Assembly (NCBI GenBank): GCA_016764835.1
Contig: JAESRD010000142.1
Location: forward strand, 1 to 8,977
DNA length: 8,977 nucleotides
DNA from: Paracoccaceae bacterium
GTDB lineage: Bacteria > Pseudomonadota > Alphaproteobacteria > Rhodobacterales > Rhodobacteraceae
Direction: 5' to 3'
The notes beneath the pieces were generated by a model. That model ran no database searches. It was not told the DNA's origin and saw only the letters and a list, made by a program, of their open reading frames with translations. The position numbers were made by a program, and so were the translations under genes. Numbering within the stretch: the stretch's first letter is position 1; each line of letters opens with the position of its first letter. Below, piece after piece: positions 1 through 6,136 of this stretch.

Positions 1-427
1 CACGGCCGCCGAAATGGTGCGCAACTATTCCTGGCCGGGCAATGTGCGCCAGCTTGAAAACGTCATCCGCCGTCTGGTTGTCACCGCCAATGAAGAAGAT
101 ATCTCCGCCGCCGAGATCGAAGTGGTGCTGGGCAATCAACCGGCAATCGAGCCTCTGCGCGGCATTGCTGAGGGCGAAAAACTCAGCGCATCGGTGGCCA
201 GTCATCTGCGCCGATATTTTGATCTGCATGGCGGGGTTTTGCCGCCCGTGGGGCTATATCAGCGCATTTTACGCGAAGTTGAGCTGCCGCTTATCGAAAT
301 TGCGCTGGATGCGACCGGTGGTAACCAAGCTAAATGTGCTGAGTTGCTGGGCATTAACCGCAATACCTTGAGAAAAAAGATCACGGACATGGATATCCGC
401 GTGACACGCCGCCGCAAATTGATGTAA
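1..427 (+). CDS. ntrC: NtrC nitrogen response regulator, C-terminal part (5' truncated by window)
   Basis: This is the 3' end of the nitrogen regulator NtrC, a DNA-binding activator phosphorylated by NtrB under nitrogen limitation. The reading frame is open from base 2 and ends at TAA 425-427, giving about 141 residues. It begins in the last part of the AAA+ domain with the [17 protein letters not shown] motif (sensor-2 region). A linker follows, then a C-terminal Fis-type helix-turn-helix in which [20 protein letters not shown] and NTLRKKI form the recognition unit. The basic tail VTRRRKLM is typical of alphaproteobacterial NtrC. The receiver domain, Walker motifs and any GAFTGA loop lie outside the window, so sigma-factor dependence cannot be judged. 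ntrY follows after 88 bases on the same strand, the usual ntrBC-ntrYX order. NtrX is the paralogue, but the NTLRKKI ending and position before ntrY favour NtrC. Confidence 0.93.
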   Translation, partial: TAAEMVRNYSWPGNVRQLENVIRRLVVTANEEDISAAEIEVVLGNQPAIEPLRGIAEGEKLSASVASHLRRYFDLHGGVLPPVGLYQRILREVELPLIEIALDATGGNQAKCAELLGINRNTLRKKITDMDIRVTRRRKLM

Positions 428-479
428 AACCGCAACATATGCGTGTCTATCCTGCAATAGGAGCAGATCACGCGGAAAA

Positions 480-495
480 GCAGGGAAAACCCTGC
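480..495 (+). promoter_or_regulatory. Perfect hairpin in the ntrC-ntrY gap
   Basis: GCAGGG-AAAA-CCCTGC forms a perfect 6-bp stem with an AAAA loop. It lies 20 bases before the ntrY GTG start and just upstream of its AAGGCGG ribosome-binding site (501-507). No T-run follows (the next bases are GCGGCAAGG), so it is not a standard intrinsic terminator. It could be an mRNA processing or stability element, or could tune ntrY translation. That role is inference; only the structure is seen. Confidence 0.45.
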
Positions 496-515
496 GCGGC
501 AAGGCGGTATTCAAC

Positions 516-2777
516 GTGCAACGGTCCCTGACCGGAAAGTCATTATTGCGAATTGGTCGCTGGCGTCGGCAACGGCGTATTCAAAGTGTGGCTACCTTTG
601 GCCTTGTGCTGTTGGGGCCAGTTTTGGTGGCGTTGACCTATTTCGTGCTCGGGCCTCTGGACCAAGGCGAAAATGGCGCGCTGCTGCGTGTCGTGTTGCT
701 GTCAGACTTCGTCTATATTCTCGTCGTTGCGGCGCTTATTTTACAACGCGTCGCGCAGATGATCGCGGCGCGGCGGGCCGGTTCTGCTGGCTCACGGCTG
801 CATTTGCGGCTGACCTTTGTTTTCGCGCTGCTGGCGCTTATCCCGGCGGTTATCGTCGCCATATTTTCAATGCTGACAATCAATATTGGCCTCGAGGGCT
901 GGTTCTCGGAACGGGTGCGTAACGTGCTTGGCTCGTCGCTGTCAGCTGCGGTTGCATATGGTGATGAGCATAAAGCCGAATTATCTCGCGATGCCGAAGG
1001 GTTGGCGTCGTTTCTTAATGCCGAGCGTCAACGTCGTTTCTTTATGACTAATGGTGATCTGCGCCAAGCTTTGGGGCAGGTTCAGCCGCAGATTGAACGT
1101 GGGTTAACCGAAGCCTTTATTATTGATGGCGCGGGTACAATTCGGGCGCGCGGCGCGCGGTCTTATGAGTTTGACTACGAGCAACCGAATGTTGATGATT
1201 TTGAGCTGGCATTGCGCGATGGCATCGCCATTATCGAAGACTTTAACCTGAATGAATTCAGGGCCTTAATCCCCTTGCGCAGTTTCGAAGACCATTTCTT
1301 ATATGTCACGCGCACTGTTGATGGGGCGATCTTGTCATTGCTCGACGAGACCCAAGAAACCGTGGCGCTTTACGAACAGTTAGAGAAAGATCGCGGCAGG
1401 GTCTTGTTCGAATTTGGTCTGCTCTATCTCGGCTTTGCAACAATCCTCATTCTCGCCGCCGTTTGGCTGGGCCTGTGGTTTGCAGAACGTCTGTCACGGC
1501 CGGTTGGTCGGCTGGTAGCCGCGTCGCAGCGGGTTGGCGAAGGTGACCTCGATGTGCGGGTTGTCGAAGATGAGGGTGATGATGAAATTTCGCAATTAGG
1601 TACGTATTTCAATAAGATGACCACCCAACTTAAAGCACAACGCGAAGCGCTTGTTGAAAATACAAATCAGATCGAGCGGCGGCGCCGGTTGTTCGATTCA
1701 GTCTTGTCTTCGGTCACATCCGGTGTTGTTGGGCTTGACCCGGAAGGTAAGATTGCCTTCGCTAATCGCTCGGCGCAACGGCTACTTTTTACGGGCGATG
1801 AAAACGCCACCAGCGCGCCCGAGGATATGGCGCTATCAGTCGCGGTGCCCGAGTTTAGCGAAATGTTTGATGAGCTGCGTAAGGAGCAACGTGCCTCTGC
1901 TCAACAACAGATTAATATCATGCGCGGTGGTAAGCAAGAAAGCCTGCTTGTTAGAATGGCGCCGCGCCGCAATGAAGAAGAGACGCTCGAAGGCTATGTC
2001 GTTGCTTTTGATGATGTAACTGATTTGGTGAGCGCTCAACGTACTGCCGCTTGGGGCGATGTGGCCCGCCGCATAGCCCATGAAATCAAGAATCCATTAA
2101 CGCCTATTCAACTTTCGGCCGAGCGCATTAAGCGCAAATTTGGAAAAGAGCTGAGCGCTGATGATGCTGAAATGCTCAGCCAAATGACGGATGTTATTAT
2201 CCGTCAGACCGAGGGATTGCGGCGCATTGTTGATGAGTTTTCTCGGTTTGCCCGGATGCCAGAGCCAGAGCGCGCCGCCAATGACCTCAGCCAGCTTGTC
2301 AAAGATGCTGTACTTTTGCAGCGCGCCGGTCAGCCAAATGTTGAGATTATCGAGTTATTTGAGGCAGGTGAGTTTACCGCTGATATTGATGAGAACATGA
2401 TCGGGCAGGCGCTGACAAACCTGATTAAGAACGCTGGCGAAGCTATTGAATCATATGTTGAAACTGGAGCTCCTAGTGACTTCAAGCCGATGATCAAAGT
2501 GGCGCTTTCACTTGAGAATTCTGACGCTGTGATCACAATTTCAGATAATGGTATAGGCCTGCCTGCCGACCGCGGCAGATTGTTTGAGCCTTACGTTACA
2601 ACGCGAGATGCAGGCACCGGTCTGGGCTTGCCTATTGTTAAGAAAATCATCGAGGAACATGGCGGAACCCTGCAATTGGTTGATGCCGAAATATTTAGTG
2701 AGAACAAACACCACGGCGCTATGGCGGTGATCCGGCTTCCGGTTTTACCGCCAGTTTTGGCCGTGGCAAATGGGTGA
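516..2777 (+). CDS. ntrY: NtrY membrane sensor histidine kinase
   Basis: NtrY is the inner-membrane histidine kinase that phosphorylates NtrX. It takes part in nitrogen metabolism and, in some alphaproteobacteria, redox and envelope control. The 753-residue length is normal. Membrane segments are at about 25-46, 60-80, 98-120 and 297-322. The region between the last two (about 121-296) is a likely periplasmic sensing domain. A HAMP domain follows (from about 323, RLSRPVGRL), then a PAS domain (about 390-505). The kinase core has the phospho-acceptor His522 in ARRIAHEIKNPLTP, the N-box NLIKNAGEAI (635-644), the G1 box DNGIGL (677-682) and the G2 box GTGLGLPIV (700-708), so all catalytic boxes are intact. 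The start is GTG at 516, preceded by AAGGCGG at 8 bases. No ATG, GTG or TTG lies upstream in frame before a stop at 420. The gene ends 7 bases before the ntrX start, so the two are co-transcribed. Confidence 0.96.
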   Translation: MQRSLTGKSLLRIGRWRRQRRIQSVATFGLVLLGPVLVALTYFVLGPLDQGENGALLRVVLLSDFVYILVVAALILQRVAQMIAARRAGSAGSRLHLRLTFVFALLALIPAVIVAIFSMLTINIGLEGWFSERVRNVLGSSLSAAVAYGDEHKAELSRDAEGLASFLNAERQRRFFMTNGDLRQALGQVQPQIERGLTEAFIIDGAGTIRARGARSYEFDYEQPNVDDFELALRDGIAIIEDFNLNEFRALIPLRSFEDHFLYVTRTVDGAILSLLDETQETVALYEQLEKDRGRVLFEFGLLYLGFATILILAAVWLGLWFAERLSRPVGRLVAASQRVGEGDLDVRVVEDEGDDEISQLGTYFNKMTTQLKAQREALVENTNQIERRRRLFDSVLSSVTSGVVGLDPEGKIAFANRSAQRLLFTGDENATSAPEDMALSVAVPEFSEMFDELRKEQRASAQQQINIMRGGKQESLLVRMAPRRNEEETLEGYVVAFDDVTDLVSAQRTAAWGDVARRIAHEIKNPLTPIQLSAERIKRKFGKELSADDAEMLSQMTDVIIRQTEGLRRIVDEFSRFARMPEPERAANDLSQLVKDAVLLQRAGQPNVEIIELFEAGEFTADIDENMIGQALTNLIKNAGEAIESYVETGAPSDFKPMIKVALSLENSDAVITISDNGIGLPADRGRLFEPYVTTRDAGTGLGLPIVKKIIEEHGGTLQLVDAEIFSENKHHGAMAVIRLPVLPPVLAVANG

Positions 2778-2784
2778 GGGTACT

Positions 2785-3855
2785 ATGAGCGATATTCTAA
2801 TTACCGACGACGAACGTGACATTCGTGAGTTGATTTCGGAAATTCTGAAAGATGAGGGTTTCAGCACGCGGCTTGCCGCCAATTCCGACCAATGTATCGA
2901 CGCTATTGCTGCTGAGAAACCGTCGCTGATGATCCTCGATATTTGGCTGAAAGACAGCAAAATGGATGGGATCGACATTCTCAAACATGTCAAACGGGAG
3001 CACCCGGAAATCCCGATTGTTATCATTTCGGGGCATGGCAATATTGAGATCGCCGTCGCCGCGATCAAACAAGGTGCGTACGATTTTATTGAGAAGCCGT
3101 TTAATATTGACCAGCTGATGGTGGTTATTCGCCGGGCAATGGAGATTTCAAACCTGCGACGTGAGAACCAAGAGCTTAAGCGCGGCGATACCGCACCGAC
3201 TGAAATGCTTGGCGAAAGCGCATCTTTCCGGGCGTTGCGGGCGCAGCTTGATAAGGTGACAAAATCGAACGGCCGGGTAATGTTGACTGGCCAGGCCGGG
3301 TCGGGCAAGGAAGTCGCGGCGCGCTATATTCATGCAAATTCGAACCGCGCAGATGCTCCATTTATAACCGTGGCTTCGGCGTCGATTGAACCTGATCGGG
3401 TTGAAGAGGTGTTGTTTGGCCGCGAGTCGGTTGAAAAAGGTATTGAGAAAGGTCTGCTTGAGCAGGCCAATGGCGGGGTGATCTACTTTGATGAAATCGC
3501 CGATATGCCACTGGGAACACAGTCAAAAATACTGCGCGTGTTGGTTGATCAAAAATTTCAACGGGTGGGCGGCACTGACAAAGTGCAGGTCGATTTGCGG
3601 GTGATTTCGTCTTCGAACCGCGATCTCAATGCCGCGATTGAGAACGGAACTTTTCGTCAAGAGCTGTTCCATCGGTTGAATGTTGTGCCGGTTCTTGTGC
3701 CGTCGCTTGAGGCCCGGCGCGAAGATATTCCGCTTTTGGCAGAGTATTTTATTGAAATGCTCAACGCTGAACAGGGGCTGCCGCTGCGTAATCTGGCAGA
3801 AGATGCGCGCGCGCTTTTACAAACCATGCTCTGGCCGGCAATGTGCGCCAGTTGA
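2785..3855 (+). CDS. ntrX: NtrX N-terminal fragment: receiver plus AAA+ domain
   Basis: This is the first open frame of the split ntrX, 356 residues. The receiver domain (1-120) has the acidic pair Asp8/Asp9, phospho-acceptor Asp52 in LMILDIWL, Ser82 and Lys104 in EKPF, so it should accept phosphate from NtrY. The AAA+ domain has Walker A GQAGSGKE (169-176), Walker B VIYFDE (232-237) and the arginine region FRQELFHRLN (290-299). After LFG (210-212) the usual GAFTGA loop is missing, and the loop is about four residues shorter than in classical sigma-54 activators (RESVEKGIEKG). This suggests NtrX does not act through sigma-54. The frame leaves the family sequence after Trp350-Pro351 and ends with the foreign residues AMCAS at TGA 3853-3855. 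The result lacks the sensor-2 region and the helix-turn-helix, so it could be phosphorylated but should not bind DNA. Confidence 0.85.
   Translation: MSDILITDDERDIRELISEILKDEGFSTRLAANSDQCIDAIAAEKPSLMILDIWLKDSKMDGIDILKHVKREHPEIPIVIISGHGNIEIAVAAIKQGAYDFIEKPFNIDQLMVVIRRAMEISNLRRENQELKRGDTAPTEMLGESASFRALRAQLDKVTKSNGRVMLTGQAGSGKEVAARYIHANSNRADAPFITVASASIEPDRVEEVLFGRESVEKGIEKGLLEQANGGVIYFDEIADMPLGTQSKILRVLVDQKFQRVGGTDKVQVDLRVISSSNRDLNAAIENGTFRQELFHRLNVVPVLVPSLEARREDIPLLAEYFIEMLNAEQGLPLRNLAEDARALLQTMLWPAMCAS
3831..3851 (+). other. Frameshift site in ntrX
   Basis: The bases CTGGCCGGCAATGTGCGC here match ntrC bases 31 onward, CTGGCCGGGCAATGTGCGC, except that one G of the GGG run is missing. The match continues through the following CAG. 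The paralogous copy in the same window thus shows what the sequence should be. The run is a short homopolymer, a common place for indel errors as well as for real slippage mutations. A (GC)5 run lies shortly upstream at 3805-3814. Confidence 0.9.
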
Positions 3856-4181
3856 AAAATGTGGTCGAACGGGTGCTGATATTGGGTGAGCCAAGCGGTG
3901 ATATTACCGCGAAAGAATTGCCAAGCGCCGAGGAAACAGGGTCGGGCGAAGGGCGCGTTGTGCTTTCTGGCGGCTTGGCGACATTGCCACTGCGCGAGGC
4001 GCGAGAGCTGTTTGAACGCGAATATTTGCTGACCCAGATCAACCGGTTTGGCGGCAATATCAGCCGCACTGCCAGCTTTGTTGGTATGGAACGTTCAGCA
4101 TTGCACCGCAAACTCAAAAGCCTCGGTGTGGTAACATCTAACAAAGCCGGCGCACGTGTGGCTTATGTAGAAGATGCCTAG
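3843..4181 (+). CDS. ntrX: NtrX C-terminal fragment: Fis-type helix-turn-helix
   Basis: This is the second open frame of the split ntrX, 112 residues if read from the GTG at 3843. It starts within the sensor-2 motif (GNVRQLKNVVERVLIL), passes through a linker rich in Gly, Ser and Glu, and ends in a DNA-binding domain with FEREYLLTQINRFGGNISR, TASFVGMERSALHRKLKSLG and a short tail. No ribosome-binding site precedes the GTG, which is really an internal Val codon of the intact gene. Independent translation is therefore doubtful, although the TGA of the first frame lies only 10 bases further on and reinitiation is conceivable. A free DNA-binding fragment would lack phospho-control. Confidence 0.75.
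   Translation: MRQLKNVVERVLILGEPSGDITAKELPSAEETGSGEGRVVLSGGLATLPLREARELFEREYLLTQINRFGGNISRTASFVGMERSALHRKLKSLGVVTSNKAGARVAYVEDA
4178..4181. other. Shared palindromic stop: convergent genes end in one CTAG
   Basis: The ntrX stop TAG is 4179-4181 on the plus strand. The GSCFA gene stop TAG is 4180-4178 on the minus strand. Both are read from the same palindrome CTAG, so the convergent genes overlap by four bases. No terminator can lie between them, and each transcript must run into the 3' end of the other gene. Confidence 0.85.
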
Positions 4182-5251
4182 TCGTTCGTAATTGCCGCTT
4201 CGTCGCAAAGCGTGTCGAGCGCTTTGCTCATTGCCTTTATATGTCTATCATGAGCCGGTGTTTCTATTGGCTGCGCTGCGGGCCCATGGCCTGTAGCGCA
4301 GATATGGCGCATGAAGAGCCGCATTACATGTTGCACACCGGGTTGGGTTACGTCTCGCCGACTGTCGTCATAATACCGACCGCGCATATGTGGGCTGGTT
4401 ATTACTTCGTAAGATGGGAAATAATAACAATCTTCTAATGTTTTATGGGCTTTTTCTGCGGCAATACGTAAAACAGCTTTGGACCATGTTGTTGAAACAA
4501 AAACATGGCGGTTTTCCATTGTTGCGTTTAATGGCACAGGCGAAACAGTTAAAATGATTTTGACGTCTGGGTTCTTGGCACGGATGAAATCAAGCGCAAA
4601 CTTCAGGTCGGCATAAGTTTCAACCTCGTCAAAATTTTTGAATTTTATGATTTCAGGATCATAAATACCGCCGACGATCCCCGGCGCGAGCGGGAAGATT
4701 GCGCCATCTCTACTATCTTCCCAACATTCAGTCAGGCCAAGCGTAAAAATAAACACATCCATTTCTTCAATAGCTTGCCTTATAGCAGTGAAATGTTGTG
4801 CCCTATCGGTGCGCAATTCGGCGGCACTACGAAAACCACCGGGTTGAATTTGTGGCCGGAACGGGTCAATAAGCGTGCCGTCATCGCCCAGCGGCCATTC
4901 GGATTGCAGCGGCTCAAACTCACCATATGCTCTTTGCAGTAATTGTTTAAGCTGCCTTGTCGTGTAGATATTACCGTAGCGAGCTGAAAACATGCCGTAA
5001 TTGTTTTTATCAGCTATGCGGGAATGAATGAGCGGATGGGCGTTTTCCGTGATGTGGTGATTGAAACCTTTTTTCGTCAATACCCGCGCAACATGCTGGG
5101 CAAAACAGCTGCCAGCTGTAACAATCTTTTGCTCTTTGGTTATTTTGAAACTTGCCGGAGAGACCGGGTCAAACTGAATGGCTTTTGTAATACCGGGGTC
5201 TTTCTTCCAAAACTGTTTGTCTGGTAGTCCCGAATAGGGATTTTTCTTCAT
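4178..5251 (-). CDS. GSCFA-domain protein (SGNH-like family, function unknown)
   Basis: The 357-residue protein belongs to the GSCFA family, named for the motif seen here at residues 47-51 within KIVTAGSCFAQHVARVL. Family knowledge: GSCFA is related to SGNH/GDSL esterases, but no substrate is firmly established. Other features that fit are the conserved TLGLTECWED (170-179), ILTVSPVPLNAT (233-244) after a buried strand, and a C-terminal YFPSYEVITS block followed by DDSRRDVTQPGVQHV (295-309) with possible Asp/His partners. Ser48 would be the nucleophile candidate (inference). There is no signal peptide or membrane segment, so the protein is likely cytosolic. The start ATG at 5251-5249 overlaps the upstream gene's stop in ATGA, which implies translational coupling. 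The base composition is lower in G+C than the neighbours: 23 of 60 at 4441-4500 by hand count. The gene sits antisense in a block normally formed by ntrYX and trkAH. Confidence 0.85.
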   Translation of the reverse strand: MKKNPYSGLPDKQFWKKDPGITKAIQFDPVSPASFKITKEQKIVTAGSCFAQHVARVLTKKGFNHHITENAHPLIHSRIADKNNYGMFSARYGNIYTTRQLKQLLQRAYGEFEPLQSEWPLGDDGTLIDPFRPQIQPGGFRSAAELRTDRAQHFTAIRQAIEEMDVFIFTLGLTECWEDSRDGAIFPLAPGIVGGIYDPEIIKFKNFDEVETYADLKFALDFIRAKNPDVKIILTVSPVPLNATMENRHVFVSTTWSKAVLRIAAEKAHKTLEDCYYFPSYEVITSPHMRGRYYDDSRRDVTQPGVQHVMRLFMRHICATGHGPAAQPIETPAHDRHIKAMSKALDTLCDEAAITND

Positions 5252-5973
5252 GCGTTGGCCCCATTCATAACTTGATCAATTTGGTCTAAAATCAACCTGC
5301 CGTATTTTGCGTTAGCATGTGTGCCGTCATCATATGAGTACGCGTCGGCGAGTAACCTGTCTTGATCCAGCGCTATTTCTGGTGGTTGAATTGTAACTTT
5401 GCTGAATTCACGTGAAAATTCACAGAAGAGTTCAAGATACAGGTCATATATCGCCCGGCGCTGTTCATTGAGCCCGATCCCTTTGTGCGCAATGTTTTGG
5501 AAAACTTCTGTTAGTTTACTATTGCTCGCGGTTTTGGTGCCTATTGGCGGCGGCGGGCAAAGAAAAATAAGTTTGGCCTTGGGGAATAGAGCTATCATTT
5601 CTCGGCCGATAGAAAATTCCCCTTTCATCGCCTGTTCTAGCGCCATTTTCATGACGGCTATTGGGATGAAGTGGCGCGTATCGTCGGGTAATATTGTCGT
5701 ATTGGTCACGATCCCATAGGGTTTTTTATGTTCAAATAATGAAAATACATTATGGACATTGCCGCCAATCAGTAGCGTCAAATAGTCAGGGCTATCATTC
5801 GTCAGCTTTTCGGGCAAAACAAGTCGACCTTTGGCGTCCACCTTATCGGGTGAAGTGAATTTAGTGACAATTTCGGTATTTTTGAGTTCTTTGTCGGTGG
5901 CCGCGGCGGCCAATGCGCGTACATGGCTCATGCCGCAAATAAGACTGCTCAGCGGTCGTTTCTCTTGTTGCAT
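5248..5973 (-). CDS. Putative SGNH-hydrolase-like protein, partner of the GSCFA gene
   Basis: I do not recognise a named family with certainty. From the ATG at 5973 the protein has 241 residues and shows an SGNH-like arrangement. An opening strand LICGMSHVRAL carries Ser16 in the block I position. LLIGGNVHN (68-75) has Asn72 in the block III position. A near-C-terminal DDGTHAN has Asp216-x-x-His219, the block V Asp/His pair. A strand KLIFLCPPPPIGT (134-146) lies between. These suggest an esterase or acyl hydrolase, but the block I motif is GMSH rather than GDSL, so activity is unproven. There is no signal peptide. A GTG at 6036 would add 21 residues but lacks a clear ribosome-binding site; the ATG fits the family pattern of a strand near the N-terminus. 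Its stop overlaps the GSCFA start by ATGA. The composition is AT-rich: 18 of 60 G+C at 5701-5760 by hand count. Confidence 0.72.
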   Translation of the reverse strand: MQQEKRPLSSLICGMSHVRALAAAATDKELKNTEIVTKFTSPDKVDAKGRLVLPEKLTNDSPDYLTLLIGGNVHNVFSLFEHKKPYGIVTNTTILPDDTRHFIPIAVMKMALEQAMKGEFSIGREMIALFPKAKLIFLCPPPPIGTKTASNSKLTEVFQNIAHKGIGLNEQRRAIYDLYLELFCEFSREFSKVTIQPPEIALDQDRLLADAYSYDDGTHANAKYGRLILDQIDQVMNGANA

Positions 5974-6136
5974 AAATCTGCACTCGACCCCCTGATTTCG
6001 CAGCCGACAGGCAAGCAACGGTTGCGCCAGTGCCACGGTAGCTTATTGAGCAGATTATCGGTAGCCTACATATTTGTGCAGCAGCTCAAAAGGCAATACC
6101 GGTGCAGATACCAATTTGGGGCGCAAAGGAAAACAC
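5974..6136. promoter_or_regulatory. Divergent promoter region between the SGNH gene and trkA
   Basis: This 163-base gap (100 bases if the GTG at 6036 is the true start) must carry promoters for both directions. Toward trkA, TTGAGC (6046-6051) and CATATT (6069-6074) are 17 bases apart, a weak sigma-70-like match of four of six at each box. On the minus strand GATAAT (6059-6054) matches the -10 box at five of six, but no good -35 box lies at the right distance. The hexamer TTGAGC at 6046-6051 is repeated inverted as GCTCAA at 6084-6089, a 6-bp dyad spaced by 32 bases that could be chance. No terminator is seen. Confidence 0.35.
6125..6130 (+). promoter_or_regulatory. Ribosome-binding site of trkA
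   Basis: AAAGGA ends six bases before the ATG at 6137. It decides the start in favour of MKVIICGAGQVG over the in-frame upstream start at 6074, which would add 21 unrelated residues. Confidence 0.75.

Larger units (their letters stand above)
2785..4181 (+). pseudogene. ntrX: NtrX response regulator, interrupted by a one-base frameshift
   Basis: NtrX is the partner regulator of NtrY: a receiver domain, an AAA+ domain and a Fis-type DNA-binding domain. Here the gene is split over two frames. Restoring one G in the GG at 3837-3838 joins them into about 465 residues, a normal NtrX length, with [18 protein letters not shown] across the join. Apart from that base, both halves look under coding constraint, with no other stop and well-kept motifs. 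This fits a very recent mutation or a sequencing or assembly error better than an old pseudogene. As written, the product stops at 356 residues without its DNA-binding domain. The start is ATG 2785 (MSDILITDDE), 7 bases after the ntrY stop, with GAGGG at 2776-2780. The stop TAG at 4179-4181 overlaps the convergent GSCFA gene. Confidence 0.88.

Noticed and set aside
480..495. Intrinsic terminator after ntrC
   Set aside because: The hairpin is followed by GCGGCAAGG, not a T-run, and ntrY is expected to be expressed with or close to ntrC.
2770..2784. Upstream ATG at 2770 as the ntrX start
   Set aside because: It overlaps the end of ntrY and adds MGEGT before the usual MSDILITDDE start. The GAGGG site serves the ATG at 2785.
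2745..3308. 187-residue open frame on the minus strand inside ntrX
   Set aside because: It lies antisense to the well-supported receiver and AAA+ domains. It is rich in Ser, Arg and Ile as shadows are, and shows no recognisable motif.
3805..3814. (GC)5 run as a functional repeat
   Set aside because: It encodes part of the normal DARAL stretch in a G+C-rich gene and is too short to claim a role, though it lies near the frameshift.
3831..3855. Programmed -1 frameshifting in ntrX
   Set aside because: The motif would require the slip exactly between CCG and GCA, where there is no slippery heptamer and I see no obvious downstream structure. NtrX is a single-frame gene in the family, so a deletion or base-call error is simpler.
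4178..6036. Insertion sequence or transposon carrying the GSCFA/SGNH pair
   Set aside because: I saw no transposase, integrase, terminal inverted repeats or flanking direct repeats at either border.
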